Of a stretch of DNA of 64,000 nt, positions 1-9,987 are shown piece after piece. This DNA is from JAPPFW01 sp965200835 (GTDB taxonomy: Bacteria > Actinomycetota > Acidimicrobiia > Spongiisociales > Spongiisociaceae). The notes under the pieces are model-generated. The model was not told the DNA's origin and ran no database searches. It saw nothing but the letters and a program-made list of their open reading frames with translations. The stretch covers positions 868,001 through 932,000 of the forward strand of contig OZ241390.1 in assembly GCA_965200835.1 (NCBI GenBank), in the 5' to 3' direction. The translations under genes were made by a program, and so were the position numbers. Positions within the stretch are counted from its first letter, which is position 1; each line of letters opens with the position of its first letter.

Positions 1-757
1 CCACTGCCCGCCCAGTGCTGAGGTAGAAGTCCCGGATTGCCTCCAGCATCACGAGGGTGACCGGCAGGGTGGCATTGGAAGGCGTTTTGCCCGTCGAGGT
101 CTTGATGAAATCAGCTCCGGCCGCCATGGCCAGCATCGAAGCCCGGCGGACGTTGTCATAGGTACTCAGCTCGCCGGTCTCGAGGATGACCTTTAGATGG
201 GCTTCTCCGCATGCCTCCTTGACCGCCACGATCTCATCATGCACCTTCAGATAGTCACCGGACAGAAGAGCGCCCCGGTCGATGACCATGTCTATCTCGT
301 CGGCACCCTTTGCCACCGCCCAGGCGACATCGGCGGTCTTGACGGAGAGCGGTGCCTGGCCGGACGGGAAGTAGGTGGCTACCGACGCCACCGCCACCCC
401 GCTGTTGCCCAGCGCGCTGACCGCATGAGGCACCATGTTGGGATAGACGCAGAGCGCTGCGACCGGAGGGATGGTCGGATCGGTCGGGTCGGGCCGCACG
501 GCCTTGGAAGCGAGCTGGATGACCTTGCCGGGCGTGTCCCGGCCTTCGAGGGTGGTCAAGTCGCACATGCGGATACCCAGGTCGAGCGCGGCCAGTTTCG
601 TCTCCCGTTTCACGGACCGGGTGGTCAGCGCCGCGGCGCGCTCCGTCACCCCCACCTCGTCGACCGACGGCACCGACCGCAGGTAAGCATGGAGATCTCG
701 GCCAGTTACCGAAGTCCCGAGTATGGACCGGGTGGGCACAGTTACCGCAGCTGTCAT
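1..757 (-). CDS. deoC: Deoxyribose-phosphate aldolase, 3' end cut by window edge
   Basis: This class I aldolase cleaves 2-deoxyribose-5-phosphate to glyceraldehyde-3-phosphate and acetaldehyde in cytosolic deoxynucleoside catabolism. The 252 visible codons show the core motifs. DEIDMVI at about residues 153-159 carries the conserved Asp, and KVILETG follows at about 189-195. FIKTSTGK at about 217-224 contains the Schiff-base Lys (about 219). The C-terminal Lys region lies beyond position 1, so the gene is partial only because the window ends. I chose the ATG at 757, which gives a 50-60 residue N-terminal extension before the barrel, usual for the longer actinobacterial and animal-type enzymes. 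It is transcribed divergently from rmuC. The identification is firm; the exact start is less certain. Confidence 0.93.
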   Translation of the reverse strand, partial: MTAAVTVPTRSILGTSVTGRDLHAYLRSVPSVDEVGVTERAAALTTRSVKRETKLAALDLGIRMCDLTTLEGRDTPGKVIQLASKAVRPDPTDPTIPPVAALCVYPNMVPHAVSALGNSGVAVASVATYFPSGQAPLSVKTADVAWAVAKGADEIDMVIDRGALLSGDYLKVHDEIVAVKEACGEAHLKVILETGELSTYDNVRRASMLAMAAGADFIKTSTGKTPSNATLPVTLVMLEAIRDFYLSTGRAV

Positions 758-883
758 CGGCCCCCAGCCTATCGGGTCCGCGCTCGGATTGGCCGACCGG
801 CTCCGGAGACTGATGCTTCAGTGGAAGTAGGCCGTCGGGACCTCGACCGGGATCTGTCACACCCCCTCCTTACATTGGTGAGT

Positions 884-1984
884 ATGGAAACAGTCACGCT
901 CGTATCAGCTCTCGTCCTCGCAGTATCGGTCGCCATCGGCATGACGCTGGCCTGGAGCCGCCAGCGCCGGGCTGCTCCCGCCGTCGACACCGATGCCCTG
1001 ATCCAGCAGCTGGCCGCCATGGCAGGCACCACCTTCCAGGCCCACCTCGAGACCGGTAGGAGTCACCTGGCCCACCAGAAGGAGTTCATCGACCGCAAGT
1101 GGGAGGGAGTGGCCTCGAAGCTGACCGGCGAGCTATCGGAGCTCCGGTTCCTGGTAGCCGAGCTACAGAAGGAGCGAGCCGCCCAGCATGCGGGGCTCAC
1201 CGAGAACCTGCACAACGCCGCCCGGCAGCAGAAACTCTTGCTCGACTCCACCCAACGGCTCAACCAGGTGCTTTCCAATCCGCAGGCGCGGGGCCAATGG
1301 GGAGAGCGGATGGCCGAAGACATCCTGCGGGCAGCCGGGATGGTGGAGGGGATCAACTACCTGACCCAGCAGACCACTATCGCCGGCACCCGTCCCGACT
1401 TCACGTTCAACCTGCCCGACGGGCAGCTACTGCACATGGACGCCAAGTTCCCCTTGGATGCCTATTCCCGCTATGTCGGAGCAGGATCGGACATCGACCG
1501 GCGAACCGCCATCCGAGAGTTCGGAGTCGCCGTCAAGGGCCACGTGAAGGCACTCGCCGATCGGGAAGCCTACGTCGAGTCGACCAGCACGGTGGGGTTC
1601 GTACTCATGTTCATCCCCAACGACGGCATCTACGCCTTCGTGCACGAGCACCACCGGCGGATCTTCGACGAGGCCCTCAGCAGGCGGGTAGTGATCTGTT
1701 CGCCGTCCACCCTCTTCGCCATGCTGGCCCTGGTGCGCCAAGCCATGGACACACTGGCCATGGAGCAGTCCTCCCGGGAGATCCTCGACCACCTGAGCTG
1801 TTTCGCGGACCAGTGGAAGCAGTACGTGAAACAGTTCGACCTGGTCGGGAGGCACCTGGGCAGGCTCAACTCGGCCTTCGAGAAGCTATCCGTGACCCGC
1901 CGCAACCAGCTGGAGCGCCAACTGGACCGGATCGCGGAACTGAAGAACGGGACCCATCCTGACCGCCTCGAACCCGCCGCGTAG
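884..1984 (+). CDS. rmuC: DNA recombination protein RmuC
   Basis: RmuC family protein of 366 aa, a membrane-anchored, nuclease-fold protein that limits DNA inversion between short repeats. The N-terminus is a single transmembrane helix (about residues 4-20). A coiled-coil-like stretch follows (about 35-120), then the RmuC domain with the family blocks GQWGERMAEDILRAAGM, DFTFNLPDG, DAKFPLDAY and VGFVLMFIPNDG. The reading frame is open much further upstream, to about 197, but that part is antisense to deoC. The ATG at 884 (or a GTG six bases earlier) puts the membrane helix at the N-terminus, as in the family. The gene is monocistronic and divergent from deoC. It is intact and of normal length. 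Confidence 0.9.
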   Translation: METVTLVSALVLAVSVAIGMTLAWSRQRRAAPAVDTDALIQQLAAMAGTTFQAHLETGRSHLAHQKEFIDRKWEGVASKLTGELSELRFLVAELQKERAAQHAGLTENLHNAARQQKLLLDSTQRLNQVLSNPQARGQWGERMAEDILRAAGMVEGINYLTQQTTIAGTRPDFTFNLPDGQLLHMDAKFPLDAYSRYVGAGSDIDRRTAIREFGVAVKGHVKALADREAYVESTSTVGFVLMFIPNDGIYAFVHEHHRRIFDEALSRRVVICSPSTLFAMLALVRQAMDTLAMEQSSREILDHLSCFADQWKQYVKQFDLVGRHLGRLNSAFEKLSVTRRNQLERQLDRIAELKNGTHPDRLEPAA

Positions 1985-2012
1985 CCGGACCAGATGGGTG
2001 AGGGTGCTACCC

Positions 2013-2714
2013 CTAGCCGGACGAGGGAGCGACCCGAGGGGCCAGCTGCCGGCGGGCACTCACCGCTACCCGGAATCCTCCCCAGATCAGGGCAGCAGCG
2101 GCGAGCAGGAAACCGGCGAATCCCCACTCGATGCCCACCGCCAGGATGCTCCCACCTGCCGAGGCGGCCAGCGTACCGGCCACGATCATCAGGTTGCCGA
2201 GTACCAGACGGCGGTTCCGGCGCCAGAACCGGAAGATCGTCACTATCGCCGCTCCGATGATTATGGTGGCACCCATGCCCCCTCCGATTGCGGCCCACAA
2301 CCGGGGGCCGAGCATCTCCGCCCACACCTCTCTACCGCCCGGAACGCCTTCCACCGGTAGCGGCGCGGCGTCGAACGGCTGGGCGAGGGTCATAGGAATG
2401 GCGATAGCCAGGAAGGGGAACAGCAGCATCAGCATGATGTGTCCGGCTCGCTTCCCCACCACGAGGAACATCGAGCCGAGGGCCAGCACGGGGATGTTGA
2501 CGATGGCTCCGAACAAGAAGAAGGTCCGGTAACTTGCCGAGTTCCAGCCGAAGGCCGTCCCGGCGTACAGCGCCCAGGTGGCGATGGCGAAACATCCCAT
2601 CCCGACGGTGTAGGCAGCCGTATGAGGTCGCCGCGCCTTGGAGTATCCGCGCAATAGATCGGCGAAGAACAGGGTCGCGATCACCGCAGCCAAGAGCGTC
2701 ACAGCAGTATTCAT
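2013..2714 (-). CDS. Polytopic membrane protein of unknown function
   Basis: The 233 aa product has about seven hydrophobic segments and lies convergent with rmuC. The first helix starts at MNTAVTLLAA. Loops carry RRPHTA and, near the C-terminus, FRFWRRNRR, consistent with positive-inside topology. I see no enzymatic motif and do not recognise the family beyond an integral membrane protein. The ATG at 2714 is preferred over two upstream in-frame ATGs because it starts directly at the first helix. The strong hydrophobic periodicity in this frame makes a real gene likely; the function is unknown. Confidence 0.72.
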   Translation of the reverse strand: MNTAVTLLAAVIATLFFADLLRGYSKARRPHTAAYTVGMGCFAIATWALYAGTAFGWNSASYRTFFLFGAIVNIPVLALGSMFLVVGKRAGHIMLMLLFPFLAIAIPMTLAQPFDAAPLPVEGVPGGREVWAEMLGPRLWAAIGGGMGATIIIGAAIVTIFRFWRRNRRLVLGNLMIVAGTLAASAGGSILAVGIEWGFAGFLLAAAALIWGGFRVAVSARRQLAPRVAPSSG

Positions 2715-2879
2715 GACCGCAATACTAGAGCGGACCATCCGACCCCCATCGGTTAGGGGATTGCCGACCAGGGGTGGTCCGGAGAAGTCCATGAAGCACC
2801 AGGAAGGACCGGTAGCCGTAAACCCACTCCTGGTGCGCCCCTGACCGGTAGGTCATCCCGTCAGGTACCATTTCCAGCC

Positions 2880-4516
<1,637 letters not shown>

Positions 4517-4520
<4 letters not shown>

Positions 4521-4843
4521 TCCAGCACTCCCGCCTTCGGAGAGCTTATGTGGCCCTCGGCGGAGGACTTCTGGTGATACTGGGCCTGGTCGGCCTCGTC
4601 CTGCCCATCATTCCCGGCTTGGTCCTGCTAATCGCGGGCCTGATCCTCTGGTCGTCCGAGTTCGGCTGGGCCAAGCGGCTCCTCGCACGGATTCGTCGGC
4701 GGCTCGACTACCGGATCAACCGGCGAAGCAGCAAGAAGCGATCACCTAAGGCATCCCCCGAGAAACCTGGCGGGACTCAGGGACATTTCAGGGTGATCAC
4801 CGGTAGACGGTTGTCACGATCCGATGATATAAACCGTGCATGA
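4517..4843 (+). CDS. Small PGPGW-type transmembrane protein
   Basis: A 108 aa protein with two hydrophobic helices in its first 60 residues, separated by a proline-containing turn (LPIIPG). A strongly basic cytoplasmic tail follows (RRRLDYRINRRSSKKRS). This layout matches the putative transmembrane protein PGPGW family, whose function is unknown. Its ATG overlaps the metG stop, so it is translationally coupled to metG. The last 35 residues are low-complexity and polar. Confidence rests on the coupled start and clear helices. Confidence 0.7.
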
Positions 4844-4890
4844 TCATGACAGGGTCAGACAGCGCATCCCGTTGGCGGAGTCCGACGTAG

Positions 4891-5832
4891 ATGAGTGACC
4901 GCCGACCCGGCACCAGGACGGATGGACCGATAATCGAGACCAGCGGTCTCTACAAGCACTACGGGAAGATCCGAGCGCTGGAGGAGTTCGACCTCGAGAT
5001 TCCACCCGGCGTGACCGGTCTCATCGGAGCCAACGGAGCCGGCAAGACCACCCTCATCAGGCTGGTGCTGGGGCTCATCAGACCCACCTACGGCAGTGTC
5101 TCGGTGTTCGGAACGGACGTAGCTGACGATCCGGCCGCCCTCAGGGAGCGGATGGGATACATGCCCGAGGGGAAATGCCTCCCGCTGGACCAGACCGCTG
5201 CCGACTTCGTGGCCTACGCCGCCGAGCTGGCCGGAATCCCCGCGGTAGCAGCCCGGCGACGGGCTTCGGAGACGCTTTACCTAGTCGGTCTGCACGAGGA
5301 ACGGTTCCGCCACCTGGGCGACTTCTCCACCGGGATGCAGCAACGGGTGAAGCTGGCTCAAAGCATCGTGCATGATCCCGAGCTGGTGCTGCTGGACGAA
5401 CCTGCTTCGGGCCTGGATCCGGCCGGCCGTGATCAGATGCTCGAGCTGATCGGCCGCTTCCGGGAGTTCGGCATAAACGTGTTGTTCTCTTCACACATCC
5501 TCGACGATGTGGAACGGACCTGCGATCGGGTGGTGATGCTCGACCAGGGACGCCTGATCCACTCGGCGCCTCTGGATCCGCCCAGCCAGGGTGACCGGGT
5601 TTCCGTCGAGGTGTTCGGGAGCCCCCGGGATCTGGTCGACGAGCTGACCCGGCTGGGAGTCGGGGTCAAGCTGGAGGGTCCGGTCGTGACCGTCGATAGC
5701 CGTTCGCATGACGTGCTCCTCGTGCTGAGGGATGCCCTGGAGTCATCAGGTTCCTCAGTCCGGCGGCTGGGGACCAACCTCAGCCGCCTCGAGGACGTCC
5801 TCTTGGCGGCAGCCAGGAAAGCCAATGGCTGA
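4891..5832 (+). CDS. ABC-2 type transporter ATP-binding protein (first copy)
   Basis: The 313 aa nucleotide-binding subunit starts a four-gene ABC-2 type efflux operon at 4891-8459. Walker A is GANGAGKTT, the signature is FSTGMQQRVKLAQ, Walker B is LVLLDEPASGLDP, and SSHILDDVERTCD supplies the H-loop. The roughly 90 residues after the ATPase core resemble the C-terminal extension of CcmA/NodI/DrrA-like ATPases. The stop overlaps the start of the permease at 5825. Substrate cannot be read from the sequence; lipids, antibiotics or polysaccharide are all possible for this family. Confidence 0.9.
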   Translation: MSDRRPGTRTDGPIIETSGLYKHYGKIRALEEFDLEIPPGVTGLIGANGAGKTTLIRLVLGLIRPTYGSVSVFGTDVADDPAALRERMGYMPEGKCLPLDQTAADFVAYAAELAGIPAVAARRRASETLYLVGLHEERFRHLGDFSTGMQQRVKLAQSIVHDPELVLLDEPASGLDPAGRDQMLELIGRFREFGINVLFSSHILDDVERTCDRVVMLDQGRLIHSAPLDPPSQGDRVSVEVFGSPRDLVDELTRLGVGVKLEGPVVTVDSRSHDVLLVLRDALESSGSSVRRLGTNLSRLEDVLLAAARKANG

Positions 5833-6748
5833 CGCCGGCAGTCCTGCTACCCATGAGGCGGTCATCGTGGACCGTGGCTACCGCCACTACGAAGGGAGTC
5901 GGGCGGGTCGACGAGGTGCGATCCGAGCGATCGTCAGGGAGGGATTCCGCCGGGTGATCGGCCTTCGCCGCAAGACGAAGCAAAAGTTGCTCCCCTGGAC
6001 TCTGATCACGCTGGCCCTGGTATCGGTGACCGTCCTGGTGGTGATCGCCTGGGTCGAGTCCCAGGTGCCGGGTCCTGAGGAAGTGGCGGATCTGATCCCC
6101 CAGTACCGCGGCTACTTCGACTTCATCTCTGTGGTAGCGCTTCTCTTCGCGGCTTACGCCGGTGCCCAGCTCCTGATCCCCGACCGGACCTTCGGCGTCC
6201 TGAACGTGTATTTCTCTCGGCCACTGTCATACCGCGATTACCTGGTTGCCAAGGCAGCCGCTTACGCCCTGGTCATCCTCAGCTTCTGGCTGATTCCTCA
6301 AATCCTGCTCCATCTGGGCCTGGCCGCCCTATCCCCAAGTGGATTCCTGTCGTACCTGCGCGAGACCACCGACATCCTGTGGAAGGTGCCGCTTGCCGCT
6401 CTCGGCTATTTCGTACTACATGCCTCCCTGAGCTTCGTGGCCGCCTCGTTCATCAACCGGGTAGGAGGCGCAGCCGCGGCTTTCCTGGCCGGATCACTGG
6501 GCCTCAATCTGGTGGCCTTGCTCGTCCAGGAGGCCGTCGAGAATGCTCCAGTTGCCCGCTGGGCGAGCCTGCTGGCCACCGAGCAGCACCCTCGATACAT
6601 CCGGGACTGGATCTTCGGGGTTCACGAGTCGGCCGAGTGGATACCAGCCGAAGCCGGCTTCGGGCCGGGTGTCTCGCTGGCGGTGGTAGCGGGCCTCGCC
6701 GTGATCAGCCTCGTGCTGGTCGGCTGGCGCTACCGGAGCCTGGCATGA
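5825..6748 (+). CDS. ABC-2 type transporter permease (first copy)
   Basis: A 307 aa membrane protein with about six transmembrane segments after an unusually long soluble N-terminus of about 65 residues. That N-terminus includes VDRGYRHYEGSR and a basic stretch (LRRKTKQK). The loop LIPDRTFGVLNVYFSRPLSYRDYL is the family's typical conserved segment following the second helix. The ATG overlaps the upstream ATPase stop, and the stop overlaps the ATG of the second ATPase at 6745, so four subunits are made from one tightly coupled message. It likely pairs with the ATPase at 4891. Confidence 0.85.
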   Translation: MADAGSPATHEAVIVDRGYRHYEGSRAGRRGAIRAIVREGFRRVIGLRRKTKQKLLPWTLITLALVSVTVLVVIAWVESQVPGPEEVADLIPQYRGYFDFISVVALLFAAYAGAQLLIPDRTFGVLNVYFSRPLSYRDYLVAKAAAYALVILSFWLIPQILLHLGLAALSPSGFLSYLRETTDILWKVPLAALGYFVLHASLSFVAASFINRVGGAAAAFLAGSLGLNLVALLVQEAVENAPVARWASLLATEQHPRYIRDWIFGVHESAEWIPAEAGFGPGVSLAVVAGLAVISLVLVGWRYRSLA

Positions 6749-7701
6749 CCGCTCGCCAGGATGGGAATGCCGCCCTGCACGTCTCCGATCCCACGGTGGA
6801 GGCCAAGAGATTGTCGAAGTGGTTCGGACCGAAGGTGGCGGTCTCTGAGGTGGACTGCTCGTTCGGACCGGGAGTCACCGGTCTGCTGGGCCCCAACGGA
6901 GCCGGGAAGACCACCCTGCTGCGGGTCTTGGCCGGTTTGCTGGCGCCTTCGGCCGGGAAAGCAACCATCCTCGGCCAGCCCCCCAGAACGAAACACAAGG
7001 TCCACCGCCATCTGGGCTTCGTGCCCGAGGACGAGGCCGTGTACGGACATATGACGGCCCGGCGCTTCGTGGAGTGGAGCGCTGCCATGTCGAAGGTGGA
7101 CGACCCTGGTGCGGCCGCGGGACGAATCCTGGAGACGGTCCATCTGACCAAGGACGCCGACCGCGCGCTTGCCACCTATTCCAAGGGCATGCGCCAGCGG
7201 GCCAAGGTAGCGGCCGCGCTGGTTCATGACCCGACGGTCTTGCTCCTGGACGAACCGTTGAACGGCACCGACCCGATCCAGCGGGCCCGCCTGATCGAGC
7301 TGTTCGTCGACCTCGGCAAGCAGGCCAGGACGATCATCGTCTCGTCCCACGTGCTCGCCGAGGTCGAGCGCATGGCCGGGAGGGTGGTGGCAATGGTCGA
7401 CGGTCGGGTGGCGGCGGCCGGAACGGTGACCACCCTCCGGGACGCCATGTCCGACAAGCCCCGCCTCATCAAGATAAGTGCCGACCGGCCCCGACCGCTG
7501 GCTCGCAGACTGCTTGCCGGAGAGTGGGTGGAAGCGGTCCGGGTCGATTCGGGCAGTCTCGAGATCAGGACTACGGACGCCCGCGCCCTTGGCCTCGACA
7601 TCGCCGTCGCCGCCCGGGAGACCGGAGCCCGGATTACCTCGGTGTCCCCCGAGGACGAGTCACTCGACAGCGTGTTCCGCTACCTGGTGGACCTCCGATG
7701 A
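6745..7701 (+). CDS. ABC-2 type transporter ATP-binding protein (second copy)
   Basis: A 318 aa nucleotide-binding protein with Walker A GPNGAGKTTL, signature YSKGMRQRAKVA, Walker B VLLLDEPLNGTDP and H-loop SSHVLAEVERM. The D-loop reads GTD rather than the usual GLD. It is related to the first ATPase of the operon (4891) but clearly diverged, which suggests either a heterodimeric ATPase pair or two parallel transporters sharing one transcript. The coupled ATGA start was used. The C-terminal 100 residues form the usual DrrA-like extension. Confidence 0.89.
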   Translation: MTARQDGNAALHVSDPTVEAKRLSKWFGPKVAVSEVDCSFGPGVTGLLGPNGAGKTTLLRVLAGLLAPSAGKATILGQPPRTKHKVHRHLGFVPEDEAVYGHMTARRFVEWSAAMSKVDDPGAAAGRILETVHLTKDADRALATYSKGMRQRAKVAAALVHDPTVLLLDEPLNGTDPIQRARLIELFVDLGKQARTIIVSSHVLAEVERMAGRVVAMVDGRVAAAGTVTTLRDAMSDKPRLIKISADRPRPLARRLLAGEWVEAVRVDSGSLEIRTTDARALGLDIAVAARETGARITSVSPEDESLDSVFRYLVDLR

Positions 7702-8459
7702 AGTCCCTCTGGCTGGTCGGAGGATCCATCGCGGGTCGGCTGATGAGGCGCCGGCGGTCGATCGCCATCATTCTCCTCACCGCCTCCCCGGCTGGTCTGG
7801 TCCTCCTGCTGTCTCTGGGACGCTCCGACGAATTCACCGCCGACGTCTACAACAACATCACTTTCGGTTTGGGTATGAGCATCCTCTATCCCCTGGCCGC
7901 CCTGGTCGTCTCGACCGCCGCCCTCGGGGAGGAACGTAAGGCTTACACCCTTCCTTTCCTGTTGCTCAAGCCAGTGTCACGCTGGACAGTGGCGCTCGGC
8001 GCGCTGGGCGCCGCCGCCATCTCGTCCTTCATCATCATGGAGGCCGGGGTGCTGATCACCTGGTTGGTAGCCGCGGTGATGAGCGGCGACTGGTCACTCG
8101 GGATTGCCACCACCGCTGGGGTAGCCGTCCAGGCCGTAGCGTCCGCCGCCCTGTTCGTCCCGCTGGGTCTGGTATTGAACCGAGCCACGCTGGTCGGGCT
8201 CGGCTACCTGTTCCTGTGGGAGGGAATACTCGGATCGCTGATCTCGGGAATCCAAGCATCGTCCGTATACCGGATCGTGCTCTCGATCTGGGCTGGCCTG
8301 GCAGCGATGACCCCTGACACTTACGATGACGTGGCAGAGATGCTGGGGCGGGTCACGATCGGTGCCGGCGGCGCGGTAGCCAAGGTGGTCGTGATGGCAC
8401 TGGTATCCGTGGTGCTCACCGGCGCCCTGCTGAGACAGCGGGATCTAATCGGCGAGTAG
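7698..8459 (+). CDS. ABC-2 type transporter permease (second copy)
   Basis: A 253 aa membrane protein, last gene of the ABC-2 operon, with about six helices. LGEERKAYTLPFLLLKPVSR is the counterpart of the conserved loop in the first permease (RPLSYRDYL). The start overlaps the stop of the ATPase at 6745 (ATGA). With one permease per ATPase, the operon could encode a heteromeric exporter or two related ones. The gene converges on sodN, with a 398 bp gap between the two ends. Confidence 0.86.
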   Translation: MKSLWLVGGSIAGRLMRRRRSIAIILLTASPAGLVLLLSLGRSDEFTADVYNNITFGLGMSILYPLAALVVSTAALGEERKAYTLPFLLLKPVSRWTVALGALGAAAISSFIIMEAGVLITWLVAAVMSGDWSLGIATTAGVAVQAVASAALFVPLGLVLNRATLVGLGYLFLWEGILGSLISGIQASSVYRIVLSIWAGLAAMTPDTYDDVAEMLGRVTIGAGGAVAKVVVMALVSVVLTGALLRQRDLIGE

Positions 8460-8857
8460 CGCCCCCAGTGCGGCCTGGTAGCTGACAGAACTGCCCCGCT
8501 GCCTCCAAATAGCTAACGCCCGGTCCGGAAACGACTAGTCATGTCACGCCGCCGCTATATACTGCTAGTTAGCCGTATACACCACCGGTACTGCTAAGAC
8601 GTCGAGCGAACCGGAGCGGGATCATCAGTGCGGGCCAGCCCTTCTCGGGGACAGGAGGGCGCGCCCGGACCCACAGGTTGGTGGAGGCGGGGGTGGGCCC
8701 TAGCGGGGGAGCAGGTTTCGGCGATTTTCGCGCTTTCGGGTCTTCGGGCCACGTGGTCCGGGTTGCCGGGGTTCAGACCTCAGGCGAGAACCAGCCGCCG
8801 CCCATCCGTCGAGTCGTCCGGGCTGCCGCTCCCTCGAAGCAACCCGGTGATCCTGGC
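8460..8857. other. Convergent intergenic region with no recognisable gene
   Basis: This 398 bp gap lies between the 3' ends of the ABC-2 operon and sodN. It is GC-rich in its right half. Open frames of about 80 codons exist but show no protein-like composition. I compared it by eye with RNase P RNA, 4.5S RNA and tmRNA landmarks and found none. I see no strong hairpin followed by a T-run. Confidence 0.5.
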
Positions 8858-9274
8858 TCAGGAGGGCGGGTAGAGCCCTACGTTGGCCGACTCGTCCGTC
8901 TGCCAGAACACTTCCGCGATGGCATCGATCTGTGCGATCAGGTCTTCGGCCGCCGCCGGGTCGGTCGACTTCTTGGCATCCCCGGCCGCTTTGATCGCAT
9001 GCCAGAACATGTCATGCAGCTGTGGGAACCGCTCCACATGATGTGGCTTGAAGAAGTCCGTCCACAGCACCGACAGATGGTGCTTCACCAGCTCCGCCTG
9101 GGATTCTTTGACCGAGATGCAACGGGACCGGAACACCTCGTCATCGCTCCCGTGGTACTTCTTGGCCGCCTGCAATACCGATTCGGCCTCGATCCTGGCC
9201 TGCGCCGGGTCATACACACCGCAGAACAGATCGCAGTGGGCATGGGCCCGCTTGGACGGCCTGAAGATCCCCAT
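8858..9274 (-). CDS. sodN: Nickel superoxide dismutase precursor
   Basis: Ni-SOD dismutates superoxide to oxygen and peroxide as a homohexamer. The 138 aa product has a 12-residue propeptide ending in RAHA, followed by the Ni-hook HCDLFCGVYDPAQARIEAES. After cleavage, His1, Cys2 and Cys6 ligate the nickel. The hook normally reads HCxxPCxxY; here the Pro is a Phe (TTC codon, positions about 9222-9226), which is unusual. The rest matches the four-helix body (KYHGSDDEVFRSRCI, LWTDFFKPHH, LHDMFWHAIKAA). The start at 9274 has a good Shine-Dalgarno (GAAGGAGA). The maturation protease gene lies divergently 136 bp away. Confidence 0.95.
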   Translation of the reverse strand: MGIFRPSKRAHAHCDLFCGVYDPAQARIEAESVLQAAKKYHGSDDEVFRSRCISVKESQAELVKHHLSVLWTDFFKPHHVERFPQLHDMFWHAIKAAGDAKKSTDPAAAEDLIAQIDAIAEVFWQTDESANVGLYPPS

Positions 9275-9410
9275 GGCTTCTCCTTCATGAATCGTTGTGG
9301 TGCTGTCCGACCGAGAATACACTGCCTCGGGCCGGACCGGCAGTTACCGCCCGGCGTTCCCGGTCCGATATGGGGGTTGGCGCGCCATTATCACACCATT
9401 GGCCCTCATC

Positions 9411-9845
9411 ATGTGGTTCCGTGCCCGCTTCAGACGCTTCGAGGTGACCGATCACTCGATGGCGCCCCTGCTGTCCCCCGGTGATTACCTACTGACCCGC
9501 CTGATCCGCCCGGATCGTCAGCCCAGGCGAGGTGATGTCGTGGTCTTCCGGTCGGGTGACCGCTATTTCGTCAAGCGGGTGATCGGCCTGCCAGCCGAGA
9601 CAGTGAGCATCGAAGGGGGCCTGCTCCTCATCGACGGCGTCCCTCTCGGCGAGCCGTGGTGGACGGCAGCCACCCGCCCCGACGGAGTCTGGCGAGTGCC
9701 ACCTGACTCCTGGTTCGTGCTGGGCGACAACCGTCCGCACTCCGCGGGTGACAGCCGCCAGGGTGGCCCCATCGATCGCGATGCCCTCCACTCAGTGGTA
9801 GTCGCTCGCTACTGGCCGCTCCGCACCATCGGACGGTTGCCCTAG
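9411..9845 (+). CDS. sodX: Nickel-type SOD maturation protease (S26 family)
   Basis: A 144 aa signal-peptidase-I-like protein. The catalytic Ser lies in VTDHSMAPLLSPGDYLL (Ser at about residue 16) and the catalytic Lys in RYFVKRVIGLPAE. The SGDNR-type box reads VLGDNRPHSAGDSR. There is no clear N-terminal membrane anchor. Its size and its position beside sodN match the SodX/CbiX-type protease that removes the Ni-SOD propeptide to expose His1. The ATG at 9411 was chosen because upstream in-frame residues lack family character. It is divergent from sodN, so the two presumably share a regulatory region at 9275-9410. Confidence 0.88.
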   Translation: MWFRARFRRFEVTDHSMAPLLSPGDYLLTRLIRPDRQPRRGDVVVFRSGDRYFVKRVIGLPAETVSIEGGLLLIDGVPLGEPWWTAATRPDGVWRVPPDSWFVLGDNRPHSAGDSRQGGPIDRDALHSVVVARYWPLRTIGRLP

Positions 9846-9987
9846 ACTCGCCTCGATCCCCGTCCGCCGAAGAACTCACCCATGGCTGTTCCCAGGCCGT
9901 TTTCCCGGCAAAATCGCCAGCCTTCCGAAGGGTCAGTGGCCCGAAGGTCGTTGCAATCACTACCCCTTTTCTGACAAACTCGCGTCT

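Noticed and set aside
197..883. Apparent 229-codon N-terminal extension of rmuC
   Set aside because: It is antisense to deoC over most of its length. The RmuC family begins at a membrane helix, which matches ATG 884.
8628..8873. 81-codon plus-strand frame in the convergent gap
   Set aside because: Low-complexity Gly/Arg/Ser/Pro composition, no motif, and it overlaps the sodN 3' end.
8678..9484. 268-codon plus-strand frame
   Set aside because: It is the antisense of sodN and runs through the sodX start region; SodN on the minus strand is unmistakable.
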